Source: Rhodovulum sp. P5 (GTDB lineage Bacteria; Pseudomonadota; Alphaproteobacteria; Rhodobacterales; Rhodobacteraceae). From it: a DNA stretch of 64,000 nucleotides. Shown here in pieces: positions 18,243 to 28,027 of the stretch. The notes under the pieces were generated by a model. The model saw only the letters and a list, made by a program, of their open reading frames with translations. It made no database searches and was not told the origin of the DNA. Positions within the stretch are counted from its first letter, which is position 1, and each line of letters opens with the position of its first letter. Position numbers and translations under genes: made by a program. Location: positions 2,191,501-2,255,500 of the forward strand of contig NZ_CP015039.1 of assembly GCF_002079305.1 (NCBI RefSeq), in the 5' to 3' direction.

Positions 18243-19579
18243 TGCGTCACCTCCGCCACGTCATCCGCCGGGCGTTGCAGCCAGCCCGTCACCGCGTTGT
18301 CACGGTTCAGAACCATCCGCGCGGCGGCCATCACGTCTTCGGGCGTGACTTCTTGCAGGATGGTGGGCCATGCCTGCACATCTTCGACCGTCAGGCCAGA
18401 GGTCAGCGCCGCCCCATAGCGACGCGCGAGCCCCTGAATATCGTCGCGGGCATATATTTCCGCGGCGTGGAGCTGCGTCTTGATACTGGCGAACAGATCA
18501 AGGTCGATCCCCTCTTGCAGGAACTCCGCCAGCGCCGCGTCAAGGGCGTCTTCGGCCTCCTGCAAGCTGACATCGGGCGCGGGCACCGCGATCACGCCAA
18601 AGGTCGTGTCGTCGAGCGACACCGCACTGTAAAACGCCGCCGTGTAAAGCGCGACATTCGCGTCGAATTGCAGCTTGGCGCCCAGAACCGATGTCGCGCC
18701 CTCGCCACCAAGGATCTCTGCCAGATAGGTCAGGGCGGCGGCGGTCTTCTGGTCGCCCGGGTCGCGCTCCGGCGCCAGGTAGCTGCGGATCACATAGGGT
18801 TGGCCGACCCGGGCGTCCTGAAACATCACGCGCCGTTCCGCACGCTGCGGAGGTTCCTGCGGGCGCATCCGGTCCGGCAGATCGGCGGTGGGCTCTAGCG
18901 CGCCAAAACGGGTTTCGGCAAGGGCGCGCACATCCTCGGGTGTCACATCGCCGGCAACCACGAGGATGGCATTATTGGGCGCGTAGAAGGTCCTGTAAAA
19001 CGACAGCGCATCGCCCTTGGTCAGCCCCTCCATCTCGTGCTTCCAGCCGATGATCGGGATTCGGTAGGGGTGGTTGAGGTACTGGACGGCCTTGCGTTCC
19101 TCGTTGAAGAGGGCGCCGGGGCTGTTTTCCGTCCGGGTGTTGCGCTCTTCCAGGATGACGCTCCGTTCAGTCAGGACATCATTTTCGGCAAGGCGCAGAT
19201 CGCGCATCCGGTCGGCCTCAAGCTCCATCATCAGGTCCAGACGGTCGGCCGCGACACGCTGGAAATAGGCGGTGTAGTCCCACGAGGTGAAGGCGTTGTC
19301 CGACCCGCCATTGCCCTTCACGATGGAGGAGAACTCGCCCGGCCCGATATCGTCGGTCCCCTTGAACATCAGGTGTTCAAGGAAATGGGCGATGCCGGAT
19401 TTCCCCGGCGGCTCATCCGCGGCGCCCACCCTGTACCAGACCATGTTCACCACGACGGGGGCGCGGTGATCCTCGATCACGACGACCTGCATGCCGTTGT
19501 CCAGCGTGAAATCGGTGACCTTGTCGGCACGGGCCGGCAGCGTCAGCAGGATCAGGAAACCTAGCGCAAGGCGGATCAT
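18239..19579 (-). CDS. M16 family zinc metallopeptidase (catalytic)
   Basis: 446-residue periplasmic pitrilysin-family peptidase. Signal peptide MIRLALGFLILLTLPARADK, then the inverted zinc motif HFLEH at residues 65-69, and the downstream Glu-rich helix 'LAENDVLTERSVILEERNTR' that supplies the third zinc ligand. ATG 19579 is chosen because GGGAGG lies 11 bp upstream and the signal peptide starts there. It heads the two-gene M16 operon. Probable job: degradation of small periplasmic peptides or misfolded fragments. Confidence 0.92.
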   Translation of the reverse strand: MIRLALGFLILLTLPARADKVTDFTLDNGMQVVVIEDHRAPVVVNMVWYRVGAADEPPGKSGIAHFLEHLMFKGTDDIGPGEFSSIVKGNGGSDNAFTSWDYTAYFQRVAADRLDLMMELEADRMRDLRLAENDVLTERSVILEERNTRTENSPGALFNEERKAVQYLNHPYRIPIIGWKHEMEGLTKGDALSFYRTFYAPNNAILVVAGDVTPEDVRALAETRFGALEPTADLPDRMRPQEPPQRAERRVMFQDARVGQPYVIRSYLAPERDPGDQKTAAALTYLAEILGGEGATSVLGAKLQFDANVALYTAAFYSAVSLDDTTFGVIAVPAPDVSLQEAEDALDAALAEFLQEGIDLDLFASIKTQLHAAEIYARDDIQGLARRYGAALTSGLTVEDVQAWPTILQEVTPEDVMAAARMVLNRDNAVTGWLQRPADDVAEVTQ

Positions 19580-19666
19580 CGGCAGTAACCTCCCGGGGAG
19601 TATCTTTGGCGGCAAGCTACGCCCGGCCCAACCGTTTTCAACGCCCGGCACGAAGATGTGAGGCAC

Positions 19667-20176
19667 CTAGTCCGACGCGGGCGGGGCCCCGACATTGCGC
19701 ACGCCGACCTGCCGCCAGCGTTCCAGTTCCGCGTGCTGGTCCAGCGACTGCTTGGCATAGGCGCTGAAATAGACGTTCACGTTGAACAGACGTTCCAGCA
19801 GCCGGCCGTCGTGGCGGCGGCGATAATCCAGGTCTTCCTCGGCCAGCGTCTGCCGGATCGACGGACTGACGCCATAGCGCGTCACATGGCTGATCAGGCC
19901 CTGATCGCCCCGCACACCCCGGGCCGCATTTCCGCCCAGCGCGGCAATGGCGTCGGCCTCTGGCGTCGGGTCGACACGGTTCGGCGCGCCCGGCGTCGGC
20001 AGCGGAAGCTGCGCGAAATCCTTGGGCATCTCGATCGGCTTGTTGGGCAGAACGGAGAACTCGTCCGGGGTCCTGTTGGAGGCCCGGACATTCATCAGTT
20101 GCGGATCGCCCTTGCTGCATCCGGCCACGACCGTCGCCAGAAGCATGCCCGATATCCAGAACCGCATGGATGCCAT
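19667..20176 (-). CDS. DUF3035 outer-membrane lipoprotein, BamF-like
   Basis: 169-residue lipoprotein. The signal sequence ends in VVAG-Cys (lipobox Cys at residue 20 from the chosen ATG). It is followed by a low-complexity Pro-rich linker and a DUF3035 region ('DQGLISHVTRYGVSPSIRQTLAEED', 'YRRRHDGRLLERLF'). In Caulobacter this family is the BamF subunit of the outer-membrane protein assembly complex. ATG 20176 has AAAGGA 5 bp upstream. The neighbour lspA, encoding the lipoprotein signal peptidase that would process it, lies 54 bp upstream on the same strand. Confidence 0.85.
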   Translation of the reverse strand: MASMRFWISGMLLATVVAGCSKGDPQLMNVRASNRTPDEFSVLPNKPIEMPKDFAQLPLPTPGAPNRVDPTPEADAIAALGGNAARGVRGDQGLISHVTRYGVSPSIRQTLAEEDLDYRRRHDGRLLERLFNVNVYFSAYAKQSLDQHAELERWRQVGVRNVGAPPASD

Positions 20177-20230
20177 GCCATCACGTCCTTTGCCCGTTTC
20201 GGACCTCTTTACCGCAGCTTGCACGCGGCG

Positions 20231-20701
20231 TCACGGGGTCTTCTCGTCCCCCGTGAAGGCGACAAGCCCCAGCGCGCCTGCGAAGATCGCGATGTCGGCG
20301 ACGTTGAAGGCATAGGGGTTGTCGATACCGCAGCAGGACATGTTCAGGAAATCGGCCACGGCCCCATAGACCAGCCGGTCGACAACATTGCCCAGCGCGC
20401 CCCCGATCAGGCACCCGGCCGCGATCAGCGCAACGCCCCGATGCCGACCGCGCAACATCCAGATCAGAACCGCCGCCGAAATCGCCAGCGATACGCCGAT
20501 CAGGACCCAGCGGCCCAAATCCCCGTCGCTGGACAGCAGGCCGAAATTCACGCCCCGGTTCCACGCCATGCGAAAGGTCAGGTAGGGCGGCCAGATATCC
20601 ATGCGCAGCGCGTCCGCCAGCCCAAGCCCCCAAACCACGTAAAGCTTGGAAATCTGGTCGAGCGCGAACACCACGCCCGCCGTCAGCCAGAGCGCGCGCA
20701 T
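20231..20701 (-). CDS. lspA: Lipoprotein signal peptidase (signal peptidase II)
   Basis: 156-residue inner-membrane aspartyl peptidase with four predicted helices. It shows the conserved 'FALDQISK' box (Asp15), 'AWNRGVNFG', 'GALGNVVDR' with the catalytic Asp117 in 'GAVADFL', and the second catalytic Asp136 in 'AFNVADIAIFAGA'. It cleaves the signal peptide of diacylglyceryl-modified prolipoproteins. It follows purH by 4 bp. Confidence 0.95.
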   Translation of the reverse strand: MRALWLTAGVVFALDQISKLYVVWGLGLADALRMDIWPPYLTFRMAWNRGVNFGLLSSDGDLGRWVLIGVSLAISAAVLIWMLRGRHRGVALIAAGCLIGGALGNVVDRLVYGAVADFLNMSCCGIDNPYAFNVADIAIFAGALGLVAFTGDEKTP

Positions 20702-20705
20702 CCCC

Positions 20706-22295
20706 CTAGTGCCGGAAATGCCGCATGCCGGAAAAGACCATGGCCAGCCCAGCCTCGTCCGCGGCGGCGATCACCTCGTCATCGCGCATCGACCCGCCGG
20801 GCTGGATCACCGCCGTCGCCCCGGCCTCGGCCGCGGTCAGCAGGCCATCGGGGAACGGGAAGAACGCGTCAGAGGCAACGACCGAACCCTTGGTCAGCGG
20901 TGCGGAAAGCTCCAGCACCTCGGCCATGTCCATCGACTTGCGCGCAGCGATGCGGGTGGAATCCACGCGGCTCATCTGCCCCGCGCCGACCCCCACGGTG
21001 GCGCCGTCCTTCACATAGACGATGGCGTTCGATTTGACATGCTTAGCGACGGTCCAGGCAAACAGCAGATCGGCGATCTCTGCCGCGCTCGGCGCGCGCT
21101 TCGTCACCACCTTCAGATCATCCGCCGTGATGCGCCCGTTGTCCTTGTCCTGCACAAGCAGCCCGCCAGAGACCTGCCGGAAGGTCAGCCCCGGCTCGGC
21201 CGGGTTGGCAAGGCCATCGGTCGTCAACAGCCGCAGGTTCTTCTTCCTGGCGAAGACCTCCTTGGCCGCATCATCGGCGGCGGGGGCGATCACGACCTCG
21301 GTGAAGATCTCGGTAATCGCGTGGGCGGTCGCCTCGTCCAGCTTCATGTTCAGCGCGACGATCCCGCCAAAGGCCGAGGTCCGGTCGCAATCGAACGCCC
21401 TGCGATAGGCAGCCTCCAGCGTATCGGCGCGGGCCACACCGCAGGGATTGGCGTGCTTGATGATCGCGCAGGCGGGGCCGTCGGCGGGCAGAAACTCGCT
21501 GACCAGCTCAAAGGCCGCGTCGGTGTCGTTGATGTTGTTGTAGGACAGCTCCTTGCCTTGCCACTGGGTCGCCGTCGCAACGCCCGGGCGGTTCGACCCA
21601 TCGGTATAGAACGCCGCCGACTGGTGCGGGTTCTCGCCATAGCGCAGGGTCTGCGCCAGCGTCCCGGCAAAGGCACGGCGGCGCGGCGCGGGTTCCCCGA
21701 TGGCCCCGGCCATCCATGTGGACACAGCGGCATCATAGGCGGCCGTGCGGGCATAGGCGATCTGGGCCAGACGCTTGCGGAAGGAAAGCGAGGTCGCCCC
21801 GTCCTGCGCGTCAAGCTCTGCCAGAAGGGCGGCGTAGTCTTCGGTATCCACGACCACGTTCACGAAGGCATGGTTCTTGGCCGCCGCCCGGATCATCGCC
21901 GGCCCGCCGATGTCGATGTTCTCGATGCAGTCGTCATAGTCCGCGCCCTTGGCCACCGTCGCCTCGAACGGGTAAAGGTTCACGACCAGCAGGTCGATGG
22001 CGCCGATCCCGTGGCTTTCCATCGCCGCCTGATGGTCGGGGTTGTCGCGCAGCGCCAGAAGCCCGCCATGCACCATCGGGTGCAGCGTCTTGACCCGGCC
22101 GTCCATCATCTCCGGAAAACCGGTGACCTCGGACACGTCGATCACGCCCAGCCCGGCCTCGCGCAGGGCGCGCGCCGTGCCACCGGTGGACAAGAGTTCC
22201 ACCCCCCGCGCCACGAGGGCCTTGCCAAGGTCCTCCAGCCCCGTCTTGTCAGATACGGAAATCAGCGCGCGGCGCACGGGCACAAGATCGGTCAT
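20706..22295 (-). CDS. purH: Bifunctional AICAR transformylase/IMP cyclohydrolase PurH
   Basis: 529-residue enzyme for the last two steps of IMP synthesis. The N-terminal MGS-like cyclohydrolase domain starts with '[20 protein letters not shown]' and has '[14 protein letters not shown]' and '[21 protein letters not shown]'. The C-terminal transformylase domain has '[14 protein letters not shown]', '[11 protein letters not shown]' and 'RKKNLRLL', ending 'GMRHFRH'. Length and order are canonical. Confidence 0.97.
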   Translation of the reverse strand: MTDLVPVRRALISVSDKTGLEDLGKALVARGVELLSTGGTARALREAGLGVIDVSEVTGFPEMMDGRVKTLHPMVHGGLLALRDNPDHQAAMESHGIGAIDLLVVNLYPFEATVAKGADYDDCIENIDIGGPAMIRAAAKNHAFVNVVVDTEDYAALLAELDAQDGATSLSFRKRLAQIAYARTAAYDAAVSTWMAGAIGEPAPRRRAFAGTLAQTLRYGENPHQSAAFYTDGSNRPGVATATQWQGKELSYNNINDTDAAFELVSEFLPADGPACAIIKHANPCGVARADTLEAAYRRAFDCDRTSAFGGIVALNMKLDEATAHAITEIFTEVVIAPAADDAAKEVFARKKNLRLLTTDGLANPAEPGLTFRQVSGGLLVQDKDNGRITADDLKVVTKRAPSAAEIADLLFAWTVAKHVKSNAIVYVKDGATVGVGAGQMSRVDSTRIAARKSMDMAEVLELSAPLTKGSVVASDAFFPFPDGLLTAAEAGATAVIQPGGSMRDDEVIAAADEAGLAMVFSGMRHFRH

Positions 22296-22343
22296 CGGGT
22301 CGTCCTTTGCAGTTTCGTCGTCGGGTCTGGGCCGGAAGGCCGC

Positions 22344-24086
22344 TTAATCACCGAGATGGTCGTCGCGGTCAAGATCGCGCGGCGGGCGCAGGCTTCCCGG
22401 CGTCTTGGCCAGACTCCATTTGATGACGCTCGCATAATCCATCGCGTCGGCAGAGAGAACGACCTGTTTCGTCGCGCGCGGCTCCGTCTGCCGCGGGTCC
22501 AGATAGACGCCCGGCTCCAGCGCCAGTTTCGCCGCGCCGTCGTGGCGGAATATCCACGTCTCGCCGCTTTTCAGGGTCAGGGCCACGGCCGCACCCTTGG
22601 GGTCGCGCCGGGCCGCGACATCGGGGTGCAGGTGAAAGCGGATCGTGAACGGCAGCCAACCGTTCGGCATGCGCGCGCGCATCCGTTCGAAGACCTCGCG
22701 TTCGGGGTCGGAAAAGGCGGCAAGCGTATCCTCGCCGCCCAGGCTTCTGCCGTCCCGCGCCATCAGCAACTGGCGCACATGGGTCAGGCCGTGCGTGCCG
22801 GAATAGCCATCATGCCAGACGGTCAGGCTGTGCCCGCCAAGACCCGCTTCCTGCCGCGCGACCACGGTGCCCGGCCGTTCGATCAGCAGGGCTGGCGCGC
22901 CCCGCCGCCGCACAGGACCAAGGCGAGAGGACGAATACCCCTCGATCGCCAGCGTGGAATGGGACGGCGTGGCCCGCCCGGCACGATGCCAGTCCGCCCC
23001 GAACAGGTGACCCGCCCCCCAGTTGACGATCACCGGACGCCGGCCCGAGGTCAGTTCAAACGCAAGGGTCGAGGCATGGGCATTTTCCGACATCGCCGGG
23101 GCGGGCGGTTGCGCGGCATCGACGATCACCGTGGTCCGCCCCGCGGCCAGCCGGGCATAGCCCATCGCCAGTCCGGGCCGCGCCGTCGGCCGGATACGTG
23201 CATCGGCCAGCGCGCGGTCCAGCACCCCTTCCCCGCCGCAGTCGCCGCCGTGGAAACGCGCCAGCGCGCCGTCCGCATGCCGCAAGGCGCGCAAGGTGGG
23301 CGCGATCCGGGCAATCCCGTCCTGAAGGGCCGCGCCCGGGTCTTGCCCGGCCTCTGTCAGGGTCGCGGCCGTCATGGTCAGCAGAATGAAGACCTCCAGC
23401 AAGTCTTCGGGGTTACGCGTGGGCAGACCGCCGGCATCGTCGATGACCTCATCGCAATGCGCCCCGATGGCCGCCAGCGCGGCGCCCAGATGGTCACCGG
23501 CCGCCGACAGGGACAGCGCCGCGCGGATCAGACCGGCCAGCGCCGTAAACCGCGGCCGGCCGGGCGGGGCCGACGACCAGCGCCGGGCGAGGAACCGGGC
23601 CTGCTGGCCCAGCGCCCGCAAAAGCGCGCGGGAGTGCGCCGCATCCGACAGGCCCAGAATGGGCCCGGCATGGGGCAGCAGATGCATAAGCCGCCGGCCC
23701 GTCTCCTCCGGCGACCGGTCAGGCCCGCGCCCGTAGCGTGAAACCCAGTCATGGGTCCAGTCCCGGGCGCGCCTGCGGGCCGGGCCATCGGCCACGGCGG
23801 CGAGATCGTCAAGCCATACGAACCCGTGGAGCGCGTTTCGGATTTCCGGGTCCTCTTGCGGAAGGTCCCAGATCGAGGCGCCGGGAATGTCCACCACCCG
23901 GTCGCGCAGCTGGAACCGACCCTCGCACAGCAGTTTCCCCCGGTCGAAATTGCCGGGCCAGCGCGGCGCGGGCTGCCATGTCAGGGTCGTCTCTGGCGCC
24001 GAAAGCGTGTCAAGCCGGGCCCGAAGCCGGTTCAGCCAGATGAACGGCCCCCGCTCCGGGAGCATGCTGTCGAAAGCGCCTGACAT
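22344..24086 (-). CDS. Heparinase II/III family protein
   Basis: 580-residue protein with an N-terminal alpha-toroid-like region ('LPGASIWDLP'-type stretch near 75-85, 'WVSRYGRGPDRSPEETGRRLMHLLPH') and a C-terminal beta-sandwich 'heparinase II/III-like' domain ('HSTLAIEGYSSSRLG', 'VWHDGYSGTHGLTHVRQLLM'). These folds belong to polysaccharide lyases, but this copy, always found beside purH and rsmB in Rhodobacteraceae, has no known substrate. No signal peptide is apparent at the chosen start. Confidence 0.88.
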   Translation of the reverse strand: MSGAFDSMLPERGPFIWLNRLRARLDTLSAPETTLTWQPAPRWPGNFDRGKLLCEGRFQLRDRVVDIPGASIWDLPQEDPEIRNALHGFVWLDDLAAVADGPARRRARDWTHDWVSRYGRGPDRSPEETGRRLMHLLPHAGPILGLSDAAHSRALLRALGQQARFLARRWSSAPPGRPRFTALAGLIRAALSLSAAGDHLGAALAAIGAHCDEVIDDAGGLPTRNPEDLLEVFILLTMTAATLTEAGQDPGAALQDGIARIAPTLRALRHADGALARFHGGDCGGEGVLDRALADARIRPTARPGLAMGYARLAAGRTTVIVDAAQPPAPAMSENAHASTLAFELTSGRRPVIVNWGAGHLFGADWHRAGRATPSHSTLAIEGYSSSRLGPVRRRGAPALLIERPGTVVARQEAGLGGHSLTVWHDGYSGTHGLTHVRQLLMARDGRSLGGEDTLAAFSDPEREVFERMRARMPNGWLPFTIRFHLHPDVAARRDPKGAAVALTLKSGETWIFRHDGAAKLALEPGVYLDPRQTEPRATKQVVLSADAMDYASVIKWSLAKTPGSLRPPRDLDRDDHLGD

Positions 24087-24162
24087 TCCGGCCTGTCTGC
24101 CTTTCTGGCGGGTACGGATGCAGCATAGCCAGCGGTCCGCCCCCTGTCACCGGCCAAGCGGA

Positions 24163-25473
24163 TCAGCCGACCGGGGCCTTGCGCAGGCCGGCTACGAAAA
24201 AGCCATCCATCCCACCCAGATCAGGCCAGAAATCGGGGCGCAGGCGCAGCCCGCCCCCGGCAGCGTGCCAGCCCGGTTCGATCCAGTCGGCCGCCAGCGC
24301 CTCAACCGACAGGTCCGGGTGGCGTTCCAGCGCGGCGGCGATCTGGCCCTCCCCCTCTTCGGGCAAAAGGGAACAGGTGCAGAAGACCAGCCGCCCGCCC
24401 GGCGCCAGCATGGCAAGGGCGGCATCGATCATCCGGGCCTGCATCGCGAACAACGGCTTGATCGCCGCGGCGGTCTTGGCAAAGGGCAGGTCGGGATGGC
24501 GGCGGATCGTGCCGGTCGCCGAACAGGGCGCATCCAGCAGGATCGCCTCAAACGGTTCAGCGGGCATCCAGTCCAGCGCATCGGCGACCACCAGATCGGC
24601 GGACAGGTCGGTGCGGGCCAGGTTTTCCTCCACCCGCGCCATACGCTGATCAGAGATATCGAGGGACGTGACCGTCGCCCCCGCGGCGGCAAGCTGCATG
24701 GTCTTGCCCCCGGGCGCGGCGCACAGATCCAGCACCCGTTCTCCGCGCTGAGGGGCGAGGAGTTTTGCCGGCAGGGCGGCGGCGGCATCCTGCACCCACC
24801 AGTCGCCGGTTTCATAACCCGGCAGGGCGGAGACCTGGACCGGCCCGGTCAACCGTACCGAGCCGGTGGGCAGTGCCCGGCCCCCGACCCGGGCGGCAAG
24901 CGCCGCCGTATCGCCGTCTTTCGGGGTCAGGTCCAATGGCGCGCCCGCGGCATGGGCGGCCTCGATGCCCGTCACCGCGGCCCGGCCCCATGCACTGTCA
25001 AGCCGGCCGCGCAGCCAGCCGGGCAAACGCTGGGGCGGCTGGGCGGCCCAGGCCTCGGCCGGGGTCTCGGCCACCTTGCGCAACACCGCGTTGACCAGAC
25101 CGGCGAACGATACCGTGCCACGATCGGCGCGCGCCAGCCCGACCGCGGCATTGACCACGCCGTGGGGTGCGGCGCCGTCCTGCAGCATCTCGACCGTGGC
25201 CAGACGCAGGATCGCCCGCACCGCGCCCCGGGGGGGCCTGCGCAGATGGGGTTTCAGGATGGCATCGGCCCGGTCCATGTGGCGCAGCGTGGCGACCGCC
25301 AGACGCTGCGCCGCGGCCCGCTCCGCCGGGGCAAGCAACGCCAGCGGCCCGTCCTCCCCGCCCAGTTCCGCGATGGTCCGCGCATCTTCCAGCACGCACA
25401 GGATTAGACCCAGCGCCGCGCCGCGCACCCGGTCGGGGCCTGCGCCCTGTTTCTTGTCCCGCTTGTCAGACAT
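24163..25473 (-). CDS. rsmB: 16S rRNA m5C methyltransferase RsmB-like
   Basis: 436-residue RsmB/NOP-family enzyme: an N-terminal NusB-like RNA-binding domain (about residues 15-145), then a SAM-dependent domain with 'VLDLCAAPGGKTMQLAAAGA' (SAM motif I), the Pro-Cys motif 'LLDAPCSATGTIRRHPD', and the catalytic 'LVFCTCSLLPEEGEGQ' (TCS). It methylates a cytosine in 16S rRNA. It is divergent from sdhAF4 (45 bp between starts). Confidence 0.93.
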   Translation of the reverse strand: MSDKRDKKQGAGPDRVRGAALGLILCVLEDARTIAELGGEDGPLALLAPAERAAAQRLAVATLRHMDRADAILKPHLRRPPRGAVRAILRLATVEMLQDGAAPHGVVNAAVGLARADRGTVSFAGLVNAVLRKVAETPAEAWAAQPPQRLPGWLRGRLDSAWGRAAVTGIEAAHAAGAPLDLTPKDGDTAALAARVGGRALPTGSVRLTGPVQVSALPGYETGDWWVQDAAAALPAKLLAPQRGERVLDLCAAPGGKTMQLAAAGATVTSLDISDQRMARVEENLARTDLSADLVVADALDWMPAEPFEAILLDAPCSATGTIRRHPDLPFAKTAAAIKPLFAMQARMIDAALAMLAPGGRLVFCTCSLLPEEGEGQIAAALERHPDLSVEALAADWIEPGWHAAGGGLRLRPDFWPDLGGMDGFFVAGLRKAPVG

Positions 25474-25518
25474 GCACCCTGCCGTATATCAACCGTCCAG
25501 AACCGGCAAGGAGCCGTC

Positions 25519-25698
25519 ATGACCGACACTTCCCGCAAGGACCTGCCCCCCGCCGCGATCCGCGCGCTGCAAGAGGCAGAGGAACGCCGCAAGAAGGCCG
25601 AGGCCGTGGACATGCCGACAGAGCTTGGCGGCCGCGACGGCCCCGAACCCGTACGCTACGGCGACTGGGAGAAGAAGGGGATCGCCGTCGATTTCTGA
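25519..25698 (+). CDS. DUF1674 protein, succinate dehydrogenase assembly factor 4 (SdhAF4-like)
   Basis: 59-codon gene: ATG 25519 with AAGGAG 5 bp upstream, TGA 25696-25698. The product has a charged N-terminal half and the DUF1674 C-terminal signature 'PTELGGRDGPEPVRYGDWEKKGIAVDF' (two parts), identical in layout to mitochondrial SDHAF4, which binds the flavinylated SdhA subunit. Most alphaproteobacteria encode one such gene next to rsmB. Confidence 0.9.
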   Translation: MTDTSRKDLPPAAIRALQEAEERRKKAEAVDMPTELGGRDGPEPVRYGDWEKKGIAVDF

Positions 25699-25701
25699 CG
25701 G

Positions 25702-26061
25702 TCAGTTCAGCCGCAAATCTGCATGGCGCCCGGCACCGCGATCCGAGGTGAACCGAACGGTCTGCCCACGCACCTGCACAAGCTGGCAGTTGTAGCCGAG
25801 GTCCTCGTCTCCGAAGTTCAGGTCACGGCAGAAATAGCCGCCCTTCCATGACCAATCCCCGACAACCGGTTTGCCGAAGGCGCGCCCGGCGATCTGCCCG
25901 CCCGGCGTGACGGTCAGTTTCACACCCAATCGGGTCAGTTTCCTGCCTTCGACAAGGCTGACGAAGCCTGAACGGCTGTCGACATCGCGAAATCCCTCGG
26001 CAGCGGCAGGTGCGGCCGTTGCGATCAGGCCGGCAAGGGCGGTTGTGCAGACAAAGCGCAT
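25702..26061 (-). CDS. Small exported protein of unknown function
   Basis: 119 residues with a signal peptide (MRFVCTTALAGLIATAAPAAA, cleavage AAA-EG). The mature part is about 98 residues with two Cys ('GGYFCRDLNFGDEDLGYNCQLV') that could form a disulfide. Homologues in Rhodobacteraceae are sometimes labelled dihydrodipicolinate reductase, but nothing of that fold is present. It converges with sdhAF4 (3-bp gap). Confidence 0.8.
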   Translation of the reverse strand: MRFVCTTALAGLIATAAPAAAEGFRDVDSRSGFVSLVEGRKLTRLGVKLTVTPGGQIAGRAFGKPVVGDWSWKGGYFCRDLNFGDEDLGYNCQLVQVRGQTVRFTSDRGAGRHADLRLN

Positions 26062-26190
26062 TCGACAACTCCGGAATGTTCCCTCGCGGAGGGATACGTT
26101 CCGCGCGCCGATCCGGATGACTTCTGCCCGCAGACCGCCCCTGCCGCCCTTGGGACACGTGGGTTTAGCGCCGCACCCGCGGCCCGCGCG

Positions 26191-26787
26191 TCAGCCCTGC
26201 ACCTTGCGGCGAACGATCAGCGACCCCAGCCCGGTCAAGAGCAGCGCGGCCGACAGCGGGACGGGAACCCGCGAGACCTCTTCAACCACGAAGTCGTCCA
26301 TGATCGCGAAGGTGGATTCCGGCACCGTGATCAGCAGACCGGTAAGATTGTCAAAACCGGAAAAGGTAACCACTTGCGCGCCGGGATCGTTCACAACGGG
26401 CTCTGTCAGTGTCCGGGTAATCTGCCCGCCTCCCGCAAGCCAGCCTTCGAAAGTCACCCCGCCGAAGAAACCGGAACTGACGGCGATCCGCACGGAGCTG
26501 AAGTCGAATGTGCCGCCTTCGACATAAAGCAGCAGTTCCCCATCGCTTTGCAGGCTGAGAACCCGCCCCCCGTCGCGCGCGAAGCCATTGAAATTGGTGT
26601 TCGACGACTGGTCGACCGCCGTGATGAACGTTTCCGAAGGCGTGTAGGATCCGAAAACGAAACCGTCCTCGTCATAATACTGAAACCTCGGAAGCTCGCT
26701 TGGTCCCTGCCCGAAATCAAGGACAGTGGCGGACGCTACGGACGACGAAAGTGCGAAGGCACATGCAGCTATGAAAGACAGGCGCAT
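26191..26787 (-). CDS. VPLPA/PEP-CTERM-type sorting-domain protein
   Basis: 198-residue exported protein. N-terminal signal peptide (MRLSFIAACAFALSSSVASA); a beta-rich middle with no recognised catalytic domain; and a C-terminal tripartite tail: the motif VPVPLSAALL, a hydrophobic helix (LLTGLGSLIV) and a basic end (RRKVQG). This is the variant PEP-CTERM tail of Rhodobacteraceae, cut by an exosortase-like enzyme and linked to extracellular matrix. A second such protein is at 58935-59579. Confidence 0.85.
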   Translation of the reverse strand: MRLSFIAACAFALSSSVASATVLDFGQGPSELPRFQYYDEDGFVFGSYTPSETFITAVDQSSNTNFNGFARDGGRVLSLQSDGELLLYVEGGTFDFSSVRIAVSSGFFGGVTFEGWLAGGGQITRTLTEPVVNDPGAQVVTFSGFDNLTGLLITVPESTFAIMDDFVVEEVSRVPVPLSAALLLTGLGSLIVRRKVQG

Positions 26788-27126
26788 CTGAAATTAACTC
26801 CCCCTAGAACCATTACAACTTCGGATGCGACCACATCGCCCGGGACCTGTCAACAAAAGACAGCCACGCCATATCGGGCACCGGGGCAGCGCCCTGTTGC
26901 GGCATGCAGACGACGACGCCCGCAAGAATTTTGCGCAAATAATCGACGCGCTTGGCTGCCCTAGCAGGCTGCTAGAGAACTGGAAATCCCGTCATCGCAA
27001 TACAAAACCGTTCGTTGTGAGCAATGATCGAGCAAGGCAACAAGAGCCGCGCCCGGACCAGCGCCGGGACGATGTTCCGAACGCTCTCGACCTCAGGTGC
27101 ATGCCCTGTGCTTTTGCAGCAGTCCG
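26788..27126. other. Intergenic region, 339 bp
   Basis: The region between the VPLPA-type gene (start at 26787) and the dapB stop. Its AT content is somewhat higher than its surroundings. It has a short inverted repeat CTAGCA-N3-TGCTAG near 26960, too short and without a T-run to be called a terminator. I see no convincing gene or RNA. Confidence 0.4.
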
Positions 27127-27936
27127 CTAGAGGCCCAGCACATCCACCATGTCATATTCGCCGGGCTTCTGATCTTGCCCCCAAAGCGCGGCCTTGACCG
27201 CGCCGCGGGCAAAGATCGCGCGGTCGGTCGCGATGTGGCGCAGCACGATCCGCTCGCCTTCGCCGGCGAAGATCACGTCATGTTCACCCACCACATCGCC
27301 GCCCCGGATGGCAGAGAAGCCAATGGCCCCCCGCACCCGTTCGCCGGTGATCCCGTCCCGGCCACGATCCGCCACTTCATCCAGCGCGACGCCGCGCCCC
27401 TCCGCCGCGGCCTCTCCCAACATCAGCGCGGTGCCCGACGGCGCGTCGACCTTGTGGCGATGATGCGCCTCGACAACCTCGATATCGAAATCCTCGTCCA
27501 GCGCGGCGGCCACCTTGCGCGCCAGTTGCGCCAGCAGGTTCACCCCAAGGCTCATATTGCCGGCCCGCACGATCACCGCATGGCGCGCGGCGGCCTTGAG
27601 CTTTTGCAACTGCTCCGCGGAAAAGCCGGTGGTGCCGATCACATGCACGGCGCGGGCCTGCGCGGTCAGCGTGGCGGTGGCCACCGTTGCCTCGGGCGTT
27701 GTGAAATCGATCACGGCCTGCGCCTGGGCGATCACCTCGATGGCGTCGTCGGTGACCTTCAGCCCCATATGCGGGCCGCCCATCGCCTCGCCCAGATCGC
27801 GGCCGACCCACGGGTGCCCTGCGCGTTCGACGGCACCGACAAGCCGGGCATGCCCGCCCTTGACGACGGTCTGCACCAGCATCCGGCCCATGCGGCCCGA
27901 CACGCCCATGATCACGATCCCCGGCAGATTGACCAT
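27127..27936 (-). CDS. dapB: 4-hydroxy-tetrahydrodipicolinate reductase
   Basis: 269-residue lysine/diaminopimelate pathway enzyme. The NAD(P)-binding motif is 'GVSGRMGRM' (residues 11-19), the tetrahydrodipicolinate site '[18 protein letters not shown]' gives His158/His159 and Lys162, and 'DFTTPEAT' and 'GTTGF' are canonical. It is divergent from rbfA, as in other Rhodobacteraceae. Confidence 0.96.
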   Translation of the reverse strand: MVNLPGIVIMGVSGRMGRMLVQTVVKGGHARLVGAVERAGHPWVGRDLGEAMGGPHMGLKVTDDAIEVIAQAQAVIDFTTPEATVATATLTAQARAVHVIGTTGFSAEQLQKLKAAARHAVIVRAGNMSLGVNLLAQLARKVAAALDEDFDIEVVEAHHRHKVDAPSGTALMLGEAAAEGRGVALDEVADRGRDGITGERVRGAIGFSAIRGGDVVGEHDVIFAGEGERIVLRHIATDRAIFARGAVKAALWGQDQKPGEYDMVDVLGL

Positions 27937-28027
27937 CGTTCTCTCCTTGCAAGATGTCGCCCGTGTCTAACCCCAAGCGCGAGGCTTGGCAAAGGTCCCG
28001 CTTGTGCAAACGGCGCCCATGACCTAG

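Noticed and set aside
20646-23741. About 1030-codon open frame on the + strand across lspA, purH and the heparinase-like gene
   Set aside because: Shadow of three real genes; the translation is low-complexity and rich in Arg, Gly and His with no known motif.
25702-26061. Labelling the small exported protein as a dihydrodipicolinate reductase
   Set aside because: It has a signal peptide, only 119 residues and no NAD-binding or substrate motif; the true dapB is at 27127-27936.
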